From positions 226,231 to 290,230 of the forward strand of contig NZ_JAGGLB010000008.1 of the NCBI RefSeq assembly GCF_017874215.1: a DNA stretch of 64,000 bases, written 5' to 3'. Below the pieces are notes generated by a model. That model saw only the letters and a program-made list of their open reading frames with translations, was not told the DNA's origin and ran no database searches. A program made the translations under genes and the position numbers. Shown piece by piece: positions 54,392 through 63,837 of this stretch. Every line of letters begins with the position of its first letter. Position 1 is the first letter of the stretch. This DNA comes from Paenibacillus eucommiae. Its GTDB lineage: Bacteria > Bacillota > Bacilli > Paenibacillales > NBRC-103111.

Positions 54392-56929
54392 TTACATCAA
54401 ATACTGCGGGTCCACGTCAATACTGATCTGCAGCTTTTCTTTGGCATTTTGCTGCTCGAAGTAAGCAACCGCTTTACCAACCAGCTCCACAGCTAATCCG
54501 TCCCCCCGATATTTTACCACGCATTGAAAACGATATCTATCTTTGATCCTTGAAATGGGTGAAGCGACAGGCCCCAATACTTCCATCGAAAAATCAGCAG
54601 CTTGCGGCTCTTCAAACCCGTCCAGACTAAGCAGCATTTCAGTAGATTGCTTTCTCTGCACATCTTCGATGAGCTCTTTTAGTCTAACGGCAAAGGCCTC
54701 AGCTGCTCTGATCAGAAACGGCGCCTGTTCATGTGAAAAGGTAACCAGAATCAATCGCTGATAGGGCGGGTAACCCAGACGAATACGGCTGTGCAGCTCT
54801 TCTGTAACAAAAGAATTATAATCATGTCTGCTTGCACACTGCACACTATAATGCTCCGGTGTATAGGTCTGAACATATACTTCGCCCAGCTTCTGATGCC
54901 TGCCTGCCCTCCCGGCCACTTGAGTCAAAAGCTGAAAGGTCCGTTCCGCTGATCTGAAATCGGGAATATTTAAGCTGGTGTCTGCTGCAATCACCCCTAC
55001 TAAAGTAACATCAGGAAAATCCAGTCCCTTGGCTACCATTTGAGTGCCGAGCAGCACGTCTGCCTGCTTTTGACCGAACATCGTCAGCCACTTCTCATGC
55101 GACCCCTTTTCAGTGGTCGTATCCACATCCATCCGTATAACCCGAATGCCGGGAAACAGCTTGCCAAGCTCCTCCTCCACACGCTGCGTTCCTGTTCCGA
55201 AATGACGAATATGCTCCGACCCGCAGCTTGGGCACAGCTTCACCTCTCGCTCTGCATAGCCGCAATAATGACAGCGAAGCATCCGTGTGCTCTGATGGTA
55301 CGTAAGCGAGATATCACAATGAGGGCAAGAGGATACATATCCGCAGGTCCGGCACATCACAAAGGTAGCGTAGCCGCGGCGGTTCAGCAGCATAACGATC
55401 TGTTCCTTCTTATGCAGCCTTTCCTCAATCGCGTGATGCAGCGCCTTACTGAACATCGAACGGTTGCCATTCTTCAGTTCTTCCCGCATATCGACAATAA
55501 ATACCTCTGGAAGCGGTCTTCCTTCTACACGTGATTTCATCGTTAACAGCCTATAGGAAGGAGATTCCGTCGTCCCATGATCCGGAAGTACACTCGTTCG
55601 ATGAATACTTTCAAGCGATGGTGTAGCGGAGCCAAGCACAACCGTAGCACCGTTATTCTCTGCTCTTTGCACGGCAATTTCCCGAGCGTGATATTTGGGG
55701 CTATCTTCCTGCTTGTAGGAGGATTCATGCTCCTCATCAATAATGATAAGCCCTAATCGTTGAAAAGGCGCGAAAACAGCAGACCTCGCACCAATAACAA
55801 CCCGCACCTGCTTGCGCATAATTTTGCGCCATTCGTCATAACGTTCCCCTTGGGACAGTCTGCTGTGCAGAACGGCTACTTCGTTTCCAAAACGTCCTTT
55901 AAAGCGCTCGACCATTTGCGGGGTCAGAGAAATTTCCGGAACAAGCACAATCGCTTCCTTCCCCAGTTCAAGACACTGCTGTATCGACTGCAAATATACT
56001 TCTGTTTTCCCGCTGCCTGTTACCCCTTGAAGTAGAAACACACTCGGTTTCCCCTCTACGATTGCGCTGCGAATTTCCGCATACACTGTACTTTGCTCAT
56101 CCGTTAAAGGCAAAGGCATGGTTCTGGCAAAGGTGCGGCCGGCGTAAGGATCTCTCATAACCTCGATCTCTTTAAGCTCGATAAGTCCACGGTCGGCGAG
56201 TGCTTTAACTGTACCCGCTCCGACCTGAATCAGTTCCATAAGCTCAGTAAGACGGATCGGATCAGGATGCAGACTCAGATAATCCAGCACTTCTTTTTGT
56301 TTACGGGCTTTAGCGGGCAGCTTCTCCCCAGCCTCTACCAGACTGTCCACTTCTTTCGGTGGAAACACCGTAAGCACCTTCTTCATGCTAATCCTGTCTT
56401 TCATCATCTGAACCTCGACCAAAGCCCCGCTTAGCACCATATCCTTAATCGCAGCGCCCTCATGCGGAAAACGGTCCATCAGCGCTTCCATGGACAGCGT
56501 TCCTTTGCATCGGACAAAATCCAGGATAGCGAGGCGCTCGGGCAGCTCCAGCAGGGAACCCATTTGCGGCTCTATGCCTACCTGCAAACCTCGCTCATAT
56601 TTGGCTTTCAGCGCACCAGGCAGCATAACCTGAAGCGCCGTTACCTCATGACACAAATAGGTCCGACTCATCCAGTGAGCAAGACCTACAAGCTCCACGG
56701 TTAGCGGAGGAACCAAATCAGGTACGCTTTGTATCGATTTTAAACGCTCAATTTTTACATCTGTTTCCTCATGCAGCTCGACTACAAAGCCTTGTACCAC
56801 CCTTGGACCAAAGGGAACAGTGACACGGCTGCCAACTTCTACCCAGGCCTTTAACGCTGGTGGAACTATGTAATCAAAAGCACGGTTCGTTTGCTTGGCA
56901 GGGACATCAACGATGACCTTAGCAAACAT
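54392..56929 (-). CDS. priA: Primosomal replication-restart helicase PriA
   Basis: An 845-residue helicase that reloads the replisome at stalled forks. N-terminal 3'-DNA-binding domain (VIVDVPAKQTNRAFDYIVP), Walker A GVTGSGKT, DEEH box, then two zinc sites with eight Cys (CRTC, CPHC, CHYC, CPSC) within a helicase lobe, and QVAGRAGRHQKLG. ATG overlaps the coaBC stop by one base (TAATG). Confidence 0.97.
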   Translation of the reverse strand: MFAKVIVDVPAKQTNRAFDYIVPPALKAWVEVGSRVTVPFGPRVVQGFVVELHEETDVKIERLKSIQSVPDLVPPLTVELVGLAHWMSRTYLCHEVTALQVMLPGALKAKYERGLQVGIEPQMGSLLELPERLAILDFVRCKGTLSMEALMDRFPHEGAAIKDMVLSGALVEVQMMKDRISMKKVLTVFPPKEVDSLVEAGEKLPAKARKQKEVLDYLSLHPDPIRLTELMELIQVGAGTVKALADRGLIELKEIEVMRDPYAGRTFARTMPLPLTDEQSTVYAEIRSAIVEGKPSVFLLQGVTGSGKTEVYLQSIQQCLELGKEAIVLVPEISLTPQMVERFKGRFGNEVAVLHSRLSQGERYDEWRKIMRKQVRVVIGARSAVFAPFQRLGLIIIDEEHESSYKQEDSPKYHAREIAVQRAENNGATVVLGSATPSLESIHRTSVLPDHGTTESPSYRLLTMKSRVEGRPLPEVFIVDMREELKNGNRSMFSKALHHAIEERLHKKEQIVMLLNRRGYATFVMCRTCGYVSSCPHCDISLTYHQSTRMLRCHYCGYAEREVKLCPSCGSEHIRHFGTGTQRVEEELGKLFPGIRVIRMDVDTTTEKGSHEKWLTMFGQKQADVLLGTQMVAKGLDFPDVTLVGVIAADTSLNIPDFRSAERTFQLLTQVAGRAGRHQKLGEVYVQTYTPEHYSVQCASRHDYNSFVTEELHSRIRLGYPPYQRLILVTFSHEQAPFLIRAAEAFAVRLKELIEDVQRKQSTEMLLSLDGFEEPQAADFSMEVLGPVASPISRIKDRYRFQCVVKYRGDGLAVELVGKAVAYFEQQNAKEKLQISIDVDPQYLM

Positions 56930-58191
56930 TAGGGGGTACCTATCGGTTTGACGTTAGTTATGCCTTTTTCAGAAGCTCTGCCTGCAAGTACAGCCGGAAG
57001 CCGTTCGGCTACTATAGCCAGAAGCCTGCGGGCAACTTCCTTCTTGCTTTGAAGCGGCAGAGACTCAATCAATCCGTCAGAGCCGTATACACGAACTATA
57101 TTCGTATCATTTCCAAAGCCGGCCCCTTCTTGGGAAATATCATTGGCTACTAATAAATCACAATTTTTACGCTTCAGCTTGTCCATGGCATATTCATCCA
57201 ACCGGTCAGTTTCCGCGGCAAATCCGACCACAAACTGCTTCGTTTTGCGTGATCCGATTTCCTCTAGAATGTCCGGATTTTTAACAAGCTCCAAAGTCAG
57301 GGTTTCCGTTTTTTTCTTCAATTTCCGCTCTGCTCTGACCGCTGGCCGATAATCAGCAACAGCTGCCGCTTTAAAGACAACATCTGCTCTCTCAAGCTCA
57401 GACATTGCAGCATCAAACATATCCTGAGTGGAAATAACCGGCACAAGCTCAACACCTTGAGGCACCAGTAGCGCCGTAGGACCCGATATTAACGTCACGT
57501 TCGCGCCGAGGCGGGCTGCCTCTTCGGCAATGGCATAGCCCATTTTACCCGATGAATCGTTGGTTATGTAACGGACAGGATCAATTCGTTCCACAGTACC
57601 GCCAGCGGTTACAAGCACCCGTTTGCCGTGCCATTCCTTTTTTTGCGCAAAATAACGGGTAATTTCCTGCACGATCTCTTCGGGCTCTGCCAGCCTGCCT
57701 TTTCCTACGTAGCCGCAAGCAAGCTGCCCTTCACCAGGCTCAATAAAGTGAACACCGCGGCTGCGCAGGGTCTGCATATTTAATTGAACGGCAGCATTTC
57801 CGTACATATGCACATTCATGGCAGGAGCCACCATAATTGGCGCCATTGTAGCGAGCAGAGTCGTGCTCAGCATATCGTCCCCTAATCCAAGTGCCAGCTT
57901 GGCTATAACGTTCGCTGTTGCAGGAGCGATGACGACCAGATCGGCACTATCGGCCAAATCAATGTGAGATACGACAGATGCATCCTTCTCCTCGAAAGTA
58001 TCGATGAACACAGGATGGCGGGACAATGTTTGAAACGTCAGCGGGGCGACGAATTTAGCCGCCGACTCCGTCATAATCACCCGCACCTTTACACCAAGCT
58101 GTGCGAGTTTGCTTGTAAGTGCCGCTGCTTTGTAAACAGCAATGCCACCACTTACGCCGAGCACTATGGTTTTACCTTGCAGGTTCGACAT
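56929..58191 (-). CDS. coaBC: Bifunctional CoaBC (phosphopantothenoylcysteine synthase/decarboxylase)
   Basis: Two steps of CoA synthesis in one protein of about 420 residues. The CoaC part has LGVSGGIAVYKAAAL, PAMNVHMYG and the active-site ACGYVGKGRLAEP. The CoaB part starts VLVTAGGTVERIDPVRYITN and has KAAAVADYRPA and KLKKKTETLTLELVKNPDIL in outline. ATG 58191 follows AAAGGGGGATGCATC; the frame is open upstream. Same pathway as coaD at the left end. Confidence 0.96.
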   Translation of the reverse strand: MSNLQGKTIVLGVSGGIAVYKAAALTSKLAQLGVKVRVIMTESAAKFVAPLTFQTLSRHPVFIDTFEEKDASVVSHIDLADSADLVVIAPATANVIAKLALGLGDDMLSTTLLATMAPIMVAPAMNVHMYGNAAVQLNMQTLRSRGVHFIEPGEGQLACGYVGKGRLAEPEEIVQEITRYFAQKKEWHGKRVLVTAGGTVERIDPVRYITNDSSGKMGYAIAEEAARLGANVTLISGPTALLVPQGVELVPVISTQDMFDAAMSELERADVVFKAAAVADYRPAVRAERKLKKKTETLTLELVKNPDILEEIGSRKTKQFVVGFAAETDRLDEYAMDKLKRKNCDLLVANDISQEGAGFGNDTNIVRVYGSDGLIESLPLQSKKEVARRLLAIVAERLPAVLAGRASEKGITNVKPIGTP

Positions 58192-58250
58192 GATGCATCC
58201 CCCTTTCTCTCCAGAAAAAAATAACAACCACAAGGGTTGTCGGATACACT

Positions 58251-58469
58251 TTATCTCTTGACCAGTTCTTTGTGTTCTACCTTCTCATAACTAATATATT
58301 CACCATATAGCTCTTCCAGAGCAATACCTACATTTTTGTTTGCTTTTTGGTTTTTCAATTCGGTCTTCGTTCCATCGCGGAGCATTCTTGCTCTCTTCGC
58401 TGCAGCTACGACCAATGAATACTTGCTGTCAACTTTGTCAAGCAGCTTGTCAATAGATGGATATAACAT
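58251..58469 (-). CDS. rpoZ: RNA polymerase omega subunit
   Basis: A 72-residue protein aiding RNA polymerase assembly. MLYPSIDKLLDKVDSKYSLVVAAAKRARML is the standard omega start, and VGIALEELYGEYISYE follows. Starts 2 bp after gmk and precedes coaBC. Confidence 0.95.
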   Translation of the reverse strand: MLYPSIDKLLDKVDSKYSLVVAAAKRARMLRDGTKTELKNQKANKNVGIALEELYGEYISYEKVEHKELVKR

Positions 58470-58471
58470 GT

Positions 58472-59110
58472 TTAGTTCACCTCATTTATCCATTGGACGA
58501 TTTTTGGGAAAATACGATCCCGCCTGCAATGCTCAGCGGCAAGAATCGCTTGAATCTTGGAACAAGCCGTTTCCACATGATCATTGACGATGGCATAATC
58601 ATAATGCTCCATAAGACGCATCTCATCAAGAGCCACTGACATGCGGCTGCGGATCGTTTCATCCGATTCCGTTCCTCGTGTAACGATACGATTCTGCAAC
58701 TCATCCAGGGACGGCGGGAGCAGGAAGATGAATACACCCTCTGGGAATTTATTCTTCACCATCAATGCTCCCTGAACCTCAATCTCCAGTATAACATCTT
58801 TGCCGGAACGAAGTACATCCTCAACAAAGCGTTTGGGTGTTCCATAATAATTATTTACATACTGTGCCCATTCCAGCATCTCATCAGCTTCAATTAACTG
58901 CTGAAATTGTTCCCTCGTTTTGAAGAAATAATTCACGCCTTCGATTTCTCCTTGGCGTGGGGCTCTGGTCGTAGCTGACACTGAGTATACGAGCTCCGGT
59001 GCGACCTGGCGAAGAGCGGCGCATACCGTCCCCTTGCCTACACCGGAAGGCCCGGATAATACGATCAGTATGCCTCTTTCGCGGTCTAACGTGTTCGTAT
59101 TACTCGTCAT
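58472..59110 (-). CDS. gmk: Guanylate kinase
   Basis: Phosphorylates GMP to GDP. About 212 residues: P-loop [32 protein letters not shown] in outline (GMP site), [11 protein letters not shown], and lid with R-rich motif. ATG 59110 preferred for spacing from AAGGACG; 59116 possible. Overlaps the end of remA. Confidence 0.96.
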   Translation of the reverse strand: MTSNTNTLDRERGILIVLSGPSGVGKGTVCAALRQVAPELVYSVSATTRAPRQGEIEGVNYFFKTREQFQQLIEADEMLEWAQYVNNYYGTPKRFVEDVLRSGKDVILEIEVQGALMVKNKFPEGVFIFLLPPSLDELQNRIVTRGTESDETIRSRMSVALDEMRLMEHYDYAIVNDHVETACSKIQAILAAEHCRRDRIFPKIVQWINEVN

Positions 59111-59360
59111 GATCATCGTCCTTGTTGGAAAGTCGATGTGCTACCGTCTCAGGCTGTACCGCCGACAAAATGACATGGTCGCTGTCAGTAATAATGACGG
59201 CTCGGGTTCTTCTTCCGTATGTAGCGTCAATCAGCATGTGTCTGTCACGAGCCTCTTGAATAATTCGCTTGATCGGAGCCGATTCCGGACTCACAATCGA
59301 AATAATGCGGTTCGCCGATACGATATTTCCGAACCCGATATTAATTAATTTGATAGCCAT
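59100..59360 (-). CDS. remA: Extracellular matrix regulator RemA
   Basis: An 86-residue DNA-binding regulator of biofilm matrix genes in Bacillus. [34 protein letters not shown] in outline, [28 protein letters not shown] in outline, the strongly conserved family core. Between yicC-like and gmk, its normal place. Confidence 0.95.
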   Translation of the reverse strand: MAIKLINIGFGNIVSANRIISIVSPESAPIKRIIQEARDRHMLIDATYGRRTRAVIITDSDHVILSAVQPETVAHRLSNKDDDHDE

Positions 59361-59395
59361 TCAAACTTCCTCCTCATGAAAGCCGCATATCGGCA

Positions 59396-60280
59396 TCACT
59401 CGATATTCTGAATTTGTTCTCTCATTTTCTCTAATTCGGCCTTCATGTCGATGATTCTAGATGATAGCTCCGAATGATTGGCTTTGGAGCCTATCGTATT
59501 AACTTCACGATTCATTTCTTGGATCAGGAAATCGAGCTTTCTGCCAACAGGCTCTCCACAGTCAATCAGCAGTTTGAACTGCTCGAAATGGCTGTGCAGC
59601 CTGGTTAGCTCCTCATCTATATTAGAACGGTCTGCGAAGATAGCGATCTCTGCAGCAAGACGATTCTCATCAACTGGAGTCTGCTCCTGCAGCAGCTCTT
59701 GAATGCGTTGCCGAAGCTTGCCCGCAAACTCTTTGACCACACTTGAGGCATGCTTGCGCAGCCCCGCATGAAACGTGATCAAGTTTTCCAGTCGTTCCTT
59801 AATGTCCTGCTTCAGATAGGCGCCCTCTCGCAGCCGCATGCTCGTTAGTGCCATAACGGCCTCTTCCAGACAACCGCATAATTCCATCTTTAGCTGTTCA
59901 TCCGGCTCGGCCCGCTCTTCTTTAAGCTGTATCAGATCAGGAATACGAAGCAATTCTGCAAGAGACAGGCTCTCCGTAAATCCATATCGCTGTCTTAACT
60001 GCTCCGAAGCGCCCATATAAGCGTTTACCAATGTCCAATCTACGGAAACAGCTTTGTGCGAAGCAGCTTCCCGTTCTGCCGTAACGAATACATCCACTCG
60101 TCCCCTCTTGACCGACTGCAGTATGGTCTTCTTCATGGAGTCTTCATAACAAGCCCATTCTTTGGGCATGCGGATGGAGACTTCCGAATAACGGTGATTG
60201 ACCGATTTAACGTCGATAAACACCTTATAGCCTGCAAAGCTGCGGCTCGCTTGTCCGAAGCCGGTCATACTTGGAAGCAT
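59396..60280 (-). CDS. YicC-family endoribonuclease-like protein
   Basis: A protein of about 294 residues, family YicC/YloC, reported to act as endoribonuclease in E. coli. MLPSMTGFGQASRSFAGYKVFIDVKSVNHRYSEVSIRMP in outline at the N-terminus and the C-terminal REVNTIGSKANHSELSSRIIDMKAELEKMREQIQNIE in outline are conserved. ATG 60280, five codons after the furthest start. Confidence 0.93.
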   Translation of the reverse strand: MLPSMTGFGQASRSFAGYKVFIDVKSVNHRYSEVSIRMPKEWACYEDSMKKTILQSVKRGRVDVFVTAEREAASHKAVSVDWTLVNAYMGASEQLRQRYGFTESLSLAELLRIPDLIQLKEERAEPDEQLKMELCGCLEEAVMALTSMRLREGAYLKQDIKERLENLITFHAGLRKHASSVVKEFAGKLRQRIQELLQEQTPVDENRLAAEIAIFADRSNIDEELTRLHSHFEQFKLLIDCGEPVGRKLDFLIQEMNREVNTIGSKANHSELSSRIIDMKAELEKMREQIQNIE

Positions 60281-60308
60281 TCTGATCACATCCATAACCT
60301 ATTTTAAT

Positions 60309-62210
60309 TCATTTTGAAAGTGGGTACAAGTGGAAATCACTACGGCTCGACTTTTCCCAAACATAGTTCGTTAGCTGCACACTCATCTCATAGAGTAAGA
60401 AGGGAGTCATCAAATAGATTCCATTAAAATACTGCATGGCAGCATCCAGAAGCTCCTTGGCAATCTCCACGCCCATAGCGCGTCCAGCCTCTCCATCAAG
60501 CCCATGCATCCTGCTGCGGACATCAGCAGACAATTCAATGCCGGGAACCTCATTATGCAAGTATTCAGCGTTGCGTCCACTGGCAAGCGGCATGATACCT
60601 ATGAAAATCGGTACATCCAGATGCTTTGTAGTCTCATAGATCTGCTCTATAAGGATAGGATCATAGACAGGCTGCGTCATAATGTAATCGGCACCCGCTT
60701 CGATCTTTCTTTCCAGCCGTTTGACAGCCTTATCCAAATATTTCACATTCGGATTGAACGCCGCTCCGACGATAAAGTTAGCTTTTCTCTTCAGCGGCTT
60801 GCCTGAGAAGGAAATGCCTTCATTAAGCTGCTTGATCATGCGGATGATCTCGAAGGAAGTAAGATCGTAAACTGAGCTGGCGCCAGGAAGATCCCCGAAT
60901 TTAGCGGGATCGCCTGTGACGGCAAGCACATGATCGATGCCCAGAGCATGCAAGCCCATCAGATGGGACTGTGTTCCGATCATGTTGCGGTCGCGGCACG
61001 CGATATGAATGAGCGGACGCGCACCCAGCTTATCCTGCACGAGGTAGCCGAGTGCCAGGTTGCTCATGCGCGTCACCGCAAGCGAATTGTCGGCCATCGT
61101 AATGGCGTCGACATGAGCTTCCTGCAGGGCTTTCGAGCCCTGCATAAATTTGTCAATGTCTAGATCCTTAGGAGGATCCAGCTCGACAATAACGGTAGGC
61201 CGCTGCCGGACCTGGTCCAGCAGCGTTGGCCCTGCAGCTGGCGCTGCTGACGCAGAAGCCAGCACCGGCGGCTGAATGCGCAGCGGCTTCAGCTCAGGCG
61301 CAGCGGCTTGCCTGGAGGCGTCCACCTGGGACGCCTCTGCAGGGACAAAGCTGCTAAGCGCCTGCGCGACAGCTGCGATATGCTCAGGCGTTGTGCCGCA
61401 GCAGCCGCCGATAATGCGGGCGCCTAGGCTGGCGAAGCGCAGCGCGCTCTCAGCGAAGTAAGCAGGCGTAGCCGCGTATGAGTAGTGCCCGTCGACGTAG
61501 TCGGGCAGCCCTGCGTTAGGAAATACGGAGAAAGGCACGCCTTCAAGCGGTGTCAGCTTCTCCATCGTACGCAGAATGCCATTCGGGCCTACCCGACAGT
61601 TGAAGCCAATCACATCGGCCCCCTCACTACGCAATCTCTCGCATGCATCCTGTAGCGGAATTCCATCCTGCGTGCTGCCAGTACCCTCTGTTGCAAATTG
61701 ACAGATGACAGGTAAATTACTTAAGCTGCGAATGAGCTTAAGCGCAAGCAGCAGCTCCTCCAAATCATAAAAGGTTTCCAGCAGCAGGCCGTCTACAGGC
61801 GAATCCAGCAGCACATTAATTTGCTCGTTCAGCGATTTCTCAACCTGGGTCGTACGTACGTTTTTGCGTTTTCCGGAGCGGATAGAACCGATAGCTCCAA
61901 CAACATAAGCATCATCGCCGACCGCTTTGCGGGCAAGCCGTACACCTTCGCGGTTGATTGCTTCCACTTGCTTCTCAAGGCCATATTTGGACAGCTTTTC
62001 CCGATTAGCCGAGAACGTATTCGTCTCAATGAGTCTCGCGCCTGCCTCGTAGTAGCGACGATGGACGCCTTCAATCGTATCAGGCTGAAGTATGTTCAGC
62101 TCCTCAAAGGAGATGCCGACCGGGAATCCCATTTGATATAAAAAAGTCCCCATAGCGCCGTCGCCGGTTAAAATACGCTCTTGCAGCGCTTTCCGAAGAT
62201 CTGTTCTCAT
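60309..62210 (-). CDS. Bifunctional homocysteine S-methyltransferase / methylenetetrahydrofolate reductase (YitJ-like)
   Basis: A 633-residue fusion. Residues about 1-290 are a homocysteine methyltransferase barrel with GDGAMGTFLYQMG and zinc ligands in IGFNCRVGP and IGGCCGTTPEHI. A Pro/Ala-rich linker (about 295-330) leads to a MetF-type reductase (TVIVELDPPKDLDIDKF; DHVLAVTGDPAKFGDLPGA; GADYIMTQPVYD). It should make methyl-THF and methylate homocysteine. No S-box fits in the 80-bp gap to dapF, so regulation differs from B. subtilis yitJ. Confidence 0.93.
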   Translation of the reverse strand: MRTDLRKALQERILTGDGAMGTFLYQMGFPVGISFEELNILQPDTIEGVHRRYYEAGARLIETNTFSANREKLSKYGLEKQVEAINREGVRLARKAVGDDAYVVGAIGSIRSGKRKNVRTTQVEKSLNEQINVLLDSPVDGLLLETFYDLEELLLALKLIRSLSNLPVICQFATEGTGSTQDGIPLQDACERLRSEGADVIGFNCRVGPNGILRTMEKLTPLEGVPFSVFPNAGLPDYVDGHYSYAATPAYFAESALRFASLGARIIGGCCGTTPEHIAAVAQALSSFVPAEASQVDASRQAAAPELKPLRIQPPVLASASAAPAAGPTLLDQVRQRPTVIVELDPPKDLDIDKFMQGSKALQEAHVDAITMADNSLAVTRMSNLALGYLVQDKLGARPLIHIACRDRNMIGTQSHLMGLHALGIDHVLAVTGDPAKFGDLPGASSVYDLTSFEIIRMIKQLNEGISFSGKPLKRKANFIVGAAFNPNVKYLDKAVKRLERKIEAGADYIMTQPVYDPILIEQIYETTKHLDVPIFIGIMPLASGRNAEYLHNEVPGIELSADVRSRMHGLDGEAGRAMGVEIAKELLDAAMQYFNGIYLMTPFLLYEMSVQLTNYVWEKSSRSDFHLYPLSK

Positions 62211-62290
62211 CTATTTTCGCCACCTAATAACTATAGTAAACCTCCCTAACTCTATGAAGGAAAGGTTATTAGTAATAAAATTATTTTCTT

Positions 62291-63121
62291 TTACAAAACT
62301 CCTTTAAACACTTCTTCAGCCGGACCGGTCATGTAAACATGATTATCGGCTTCGCTCCATTCGATATGAAGGTCTCCGCCTTTTAGAGAAACAGTCGCTT
62401 TACGATCCGTAAGCCCATTTAACACAGAGGATACAAGCGTCGCGCAAGCCCCTGTTCCACAAGCCAGCGTTGGACCTGCGCCTCTTTCCCAAACCCGCAT
62501 ATCCGTGAAATCACGGCTTTTGACAGTGACGAATTCCACATTGATCTTTTTTGGGAACATGGGATGTACCTCAAGCTTTGGCCCCCAGACACCCAGATCA
62601 AAATTAACCGCATCGTCTACGTAAATAACGCAGTGTGGATTGCCCATGGAAACTGCCGTAAAACGGAATTCACGACCGTCCACAACAACAGGATGATCCA
62701 TAACTACATCCTGATCCACAGTCGTAGGAACCTGCAGGCCTTGCAGTACGGGCTCTCCCATATCTACACGAACGGCCGCCACCTTGCCATCCTCTATGTT
62801 TAGCTGAACCTTCTGCACACCGGCACCGATGGTTTCAATGGTCAGCTCCTGTTTATTAATCATCTTGTGATCATATACATATTTGGATACACAACGGATC
62901 GCATTCCCGCATTGCTCGGCCTCGGAGCCGTCTGAATTAATAATACGCATTTTAAAATCCGCGGTTTCAGAAGGCAAAATAAAGACCAAGCCATCTGCGC
63001 CAATCCCGAAGTAACGGTTGCACAGCTGAATGGCAGTCTGGTCTACTCCCGCAGGAAGCTCTTCCTCTCCTGCTACAACAATAAAATCATTGCCTAGTCC
63101 ATGCATTTTTGTGAAATTCAT
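62291..63121 (-). CDS. dapF: Diaminopimelate epimerase
   Basis: Converts LL- to meso-diaminopimelate for lysine and cell wall. 276 residues with the two catalytic Cys in EQCGNAIRC and LACGTGACATL. MNFTKMHGLGNDFIVV is the usual start. Upstream of the yitJ-like gene by 80 bp. Confidence 0.97.
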   Translation of the reverse strand: MNFTKMHGLGNDFIVVAGEEELPAGVDQTAIQLCNRYFGIGADGLVFILPSETADFKMRIINSDGSEAEQCGNAIRCVSKYVYDHKMINKQELTIETIGAGVQKVQLNIEDGKVAAVRVDMGEPVLQGLQVPTTVDQDVVMDHPVVVDGREFRFTAVSMGNPHCVIYVDDAVNFDLGVWGPKLEVHPMFPKKINVEFVTVKSRDFTDMRVWERGAGPTLACGTGACATLVSSVLNGLTDRKATVSLKGGDLHIEWSEADNHVYMTGPAEEVFKGVL

Positions 63122-63364
63122 CAGGTCCTAACTCTCCTTATATGAAAACATATGAAAACGGCTTTACCCATAATCATAACGCATTGAGAGAAGAAAGAGT
63201 AGTACTTTGTCAGAATCAACATGGAAACTGGAATTTTTACTCATTTTTAGTGTAAGCATGTGTGGCTTGAGCTGCTTAGACGGCTCATTCTGACGGAATC
63301 TCATTAAGAAAAACCACCTTGCGGCGTCCTTTGATGTGCGTGTTCGTGACTTGGGTGCGTTGCG

Positions 63365-63488
63365 GAGGGAATGGCTGTGGGCTCCAGCCGCTGTTAAAGA
63401 TTTGTTCCCTTGAATGGTATACATGAGGAGGTAGGAACAAATCTTTAAAGGCGGACGCTTCCGCGCTTCCGCCCACAGCCATTCCCTC
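63365..63488. repeat. Composite long inverted repeat
   Basis: Outer arms are an 18-bp perfect inverted repeat (63365-63382 and 63471-63488; GAGGGAATGGCTGTGGGC). Inner arms are a 15-bp perfect repeat (63394-63408 and 63434-63448; TTAAAGATTTGTTCC). Extra pairing GCGGA/TCCGC lies in the right spacer. The RNA or single strand would fold into a long hairpin. No ORF or transposase inside. Confidence 0.8.
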
Positions 63489-63650
63489 TCTTTAGCTACA
63501 ATCGCACAAATCGCACGAACACCAAGCTCAAACGGACTGCAAGCAAGGTTTTTTCTCTCGATCGGAGGGGATTTCCCAGCGGCCCGCTGGCCAAGCCGCT
63601 GGGACTGAAGAATGCTCCCGCCAGCGCTCACAACCGAGAGTATCTGCTAC

Positions 63651-63837
63651 TTTTACGATGATTTTCATCGTTAAAAGCACTGGTCCTCTCCACAACCTTG
63701 CTTTAACGATGAAAATCATCGTTAAAATTCCTTTTAACCCCCTGAAGAGGCCATTCTTCCTCTTTTAACGATGAAAATCATCATTAACGGGACGGATTGA
63801 CCTGGAACACTTGCTTTAACGATGAAAAACACATTAA
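63651..63837. repeat. Four spaced copies of a 25-bp palindrome
   Basis: Copies start at 63651, 63702, 63764 and 63815. The best is at 63702-63726: arms TTTAACGATGA and TCATCGTTAAA around AAA. Copies 1 and 3 differ by few bases; copy 4 keeps the left arm and a decayed right arm. Spacers are about 25, 37 and 27 nt and unrelated to one another. Confidence 0.8.

Noticed and set aside
62211..62290. SAM riboswitch before the methyltransferase/reductase gene
   Set aside because: The 80-bp gap is too short and shows only a weak 8-bp hairpin; no S-box core.
63164..63631. 155-residue minus-strand ORF and its shorter neighbours
   Set aside because: It runs through both arms of the long inverted repeat, has no family motif and no good ribosome site.
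63651..63837. CRISPR array
   Set aside because: Only four degenerate copies, fully palindromic repeats, spacer lengths of about 25 to 37 nt and no cas gene in the window.
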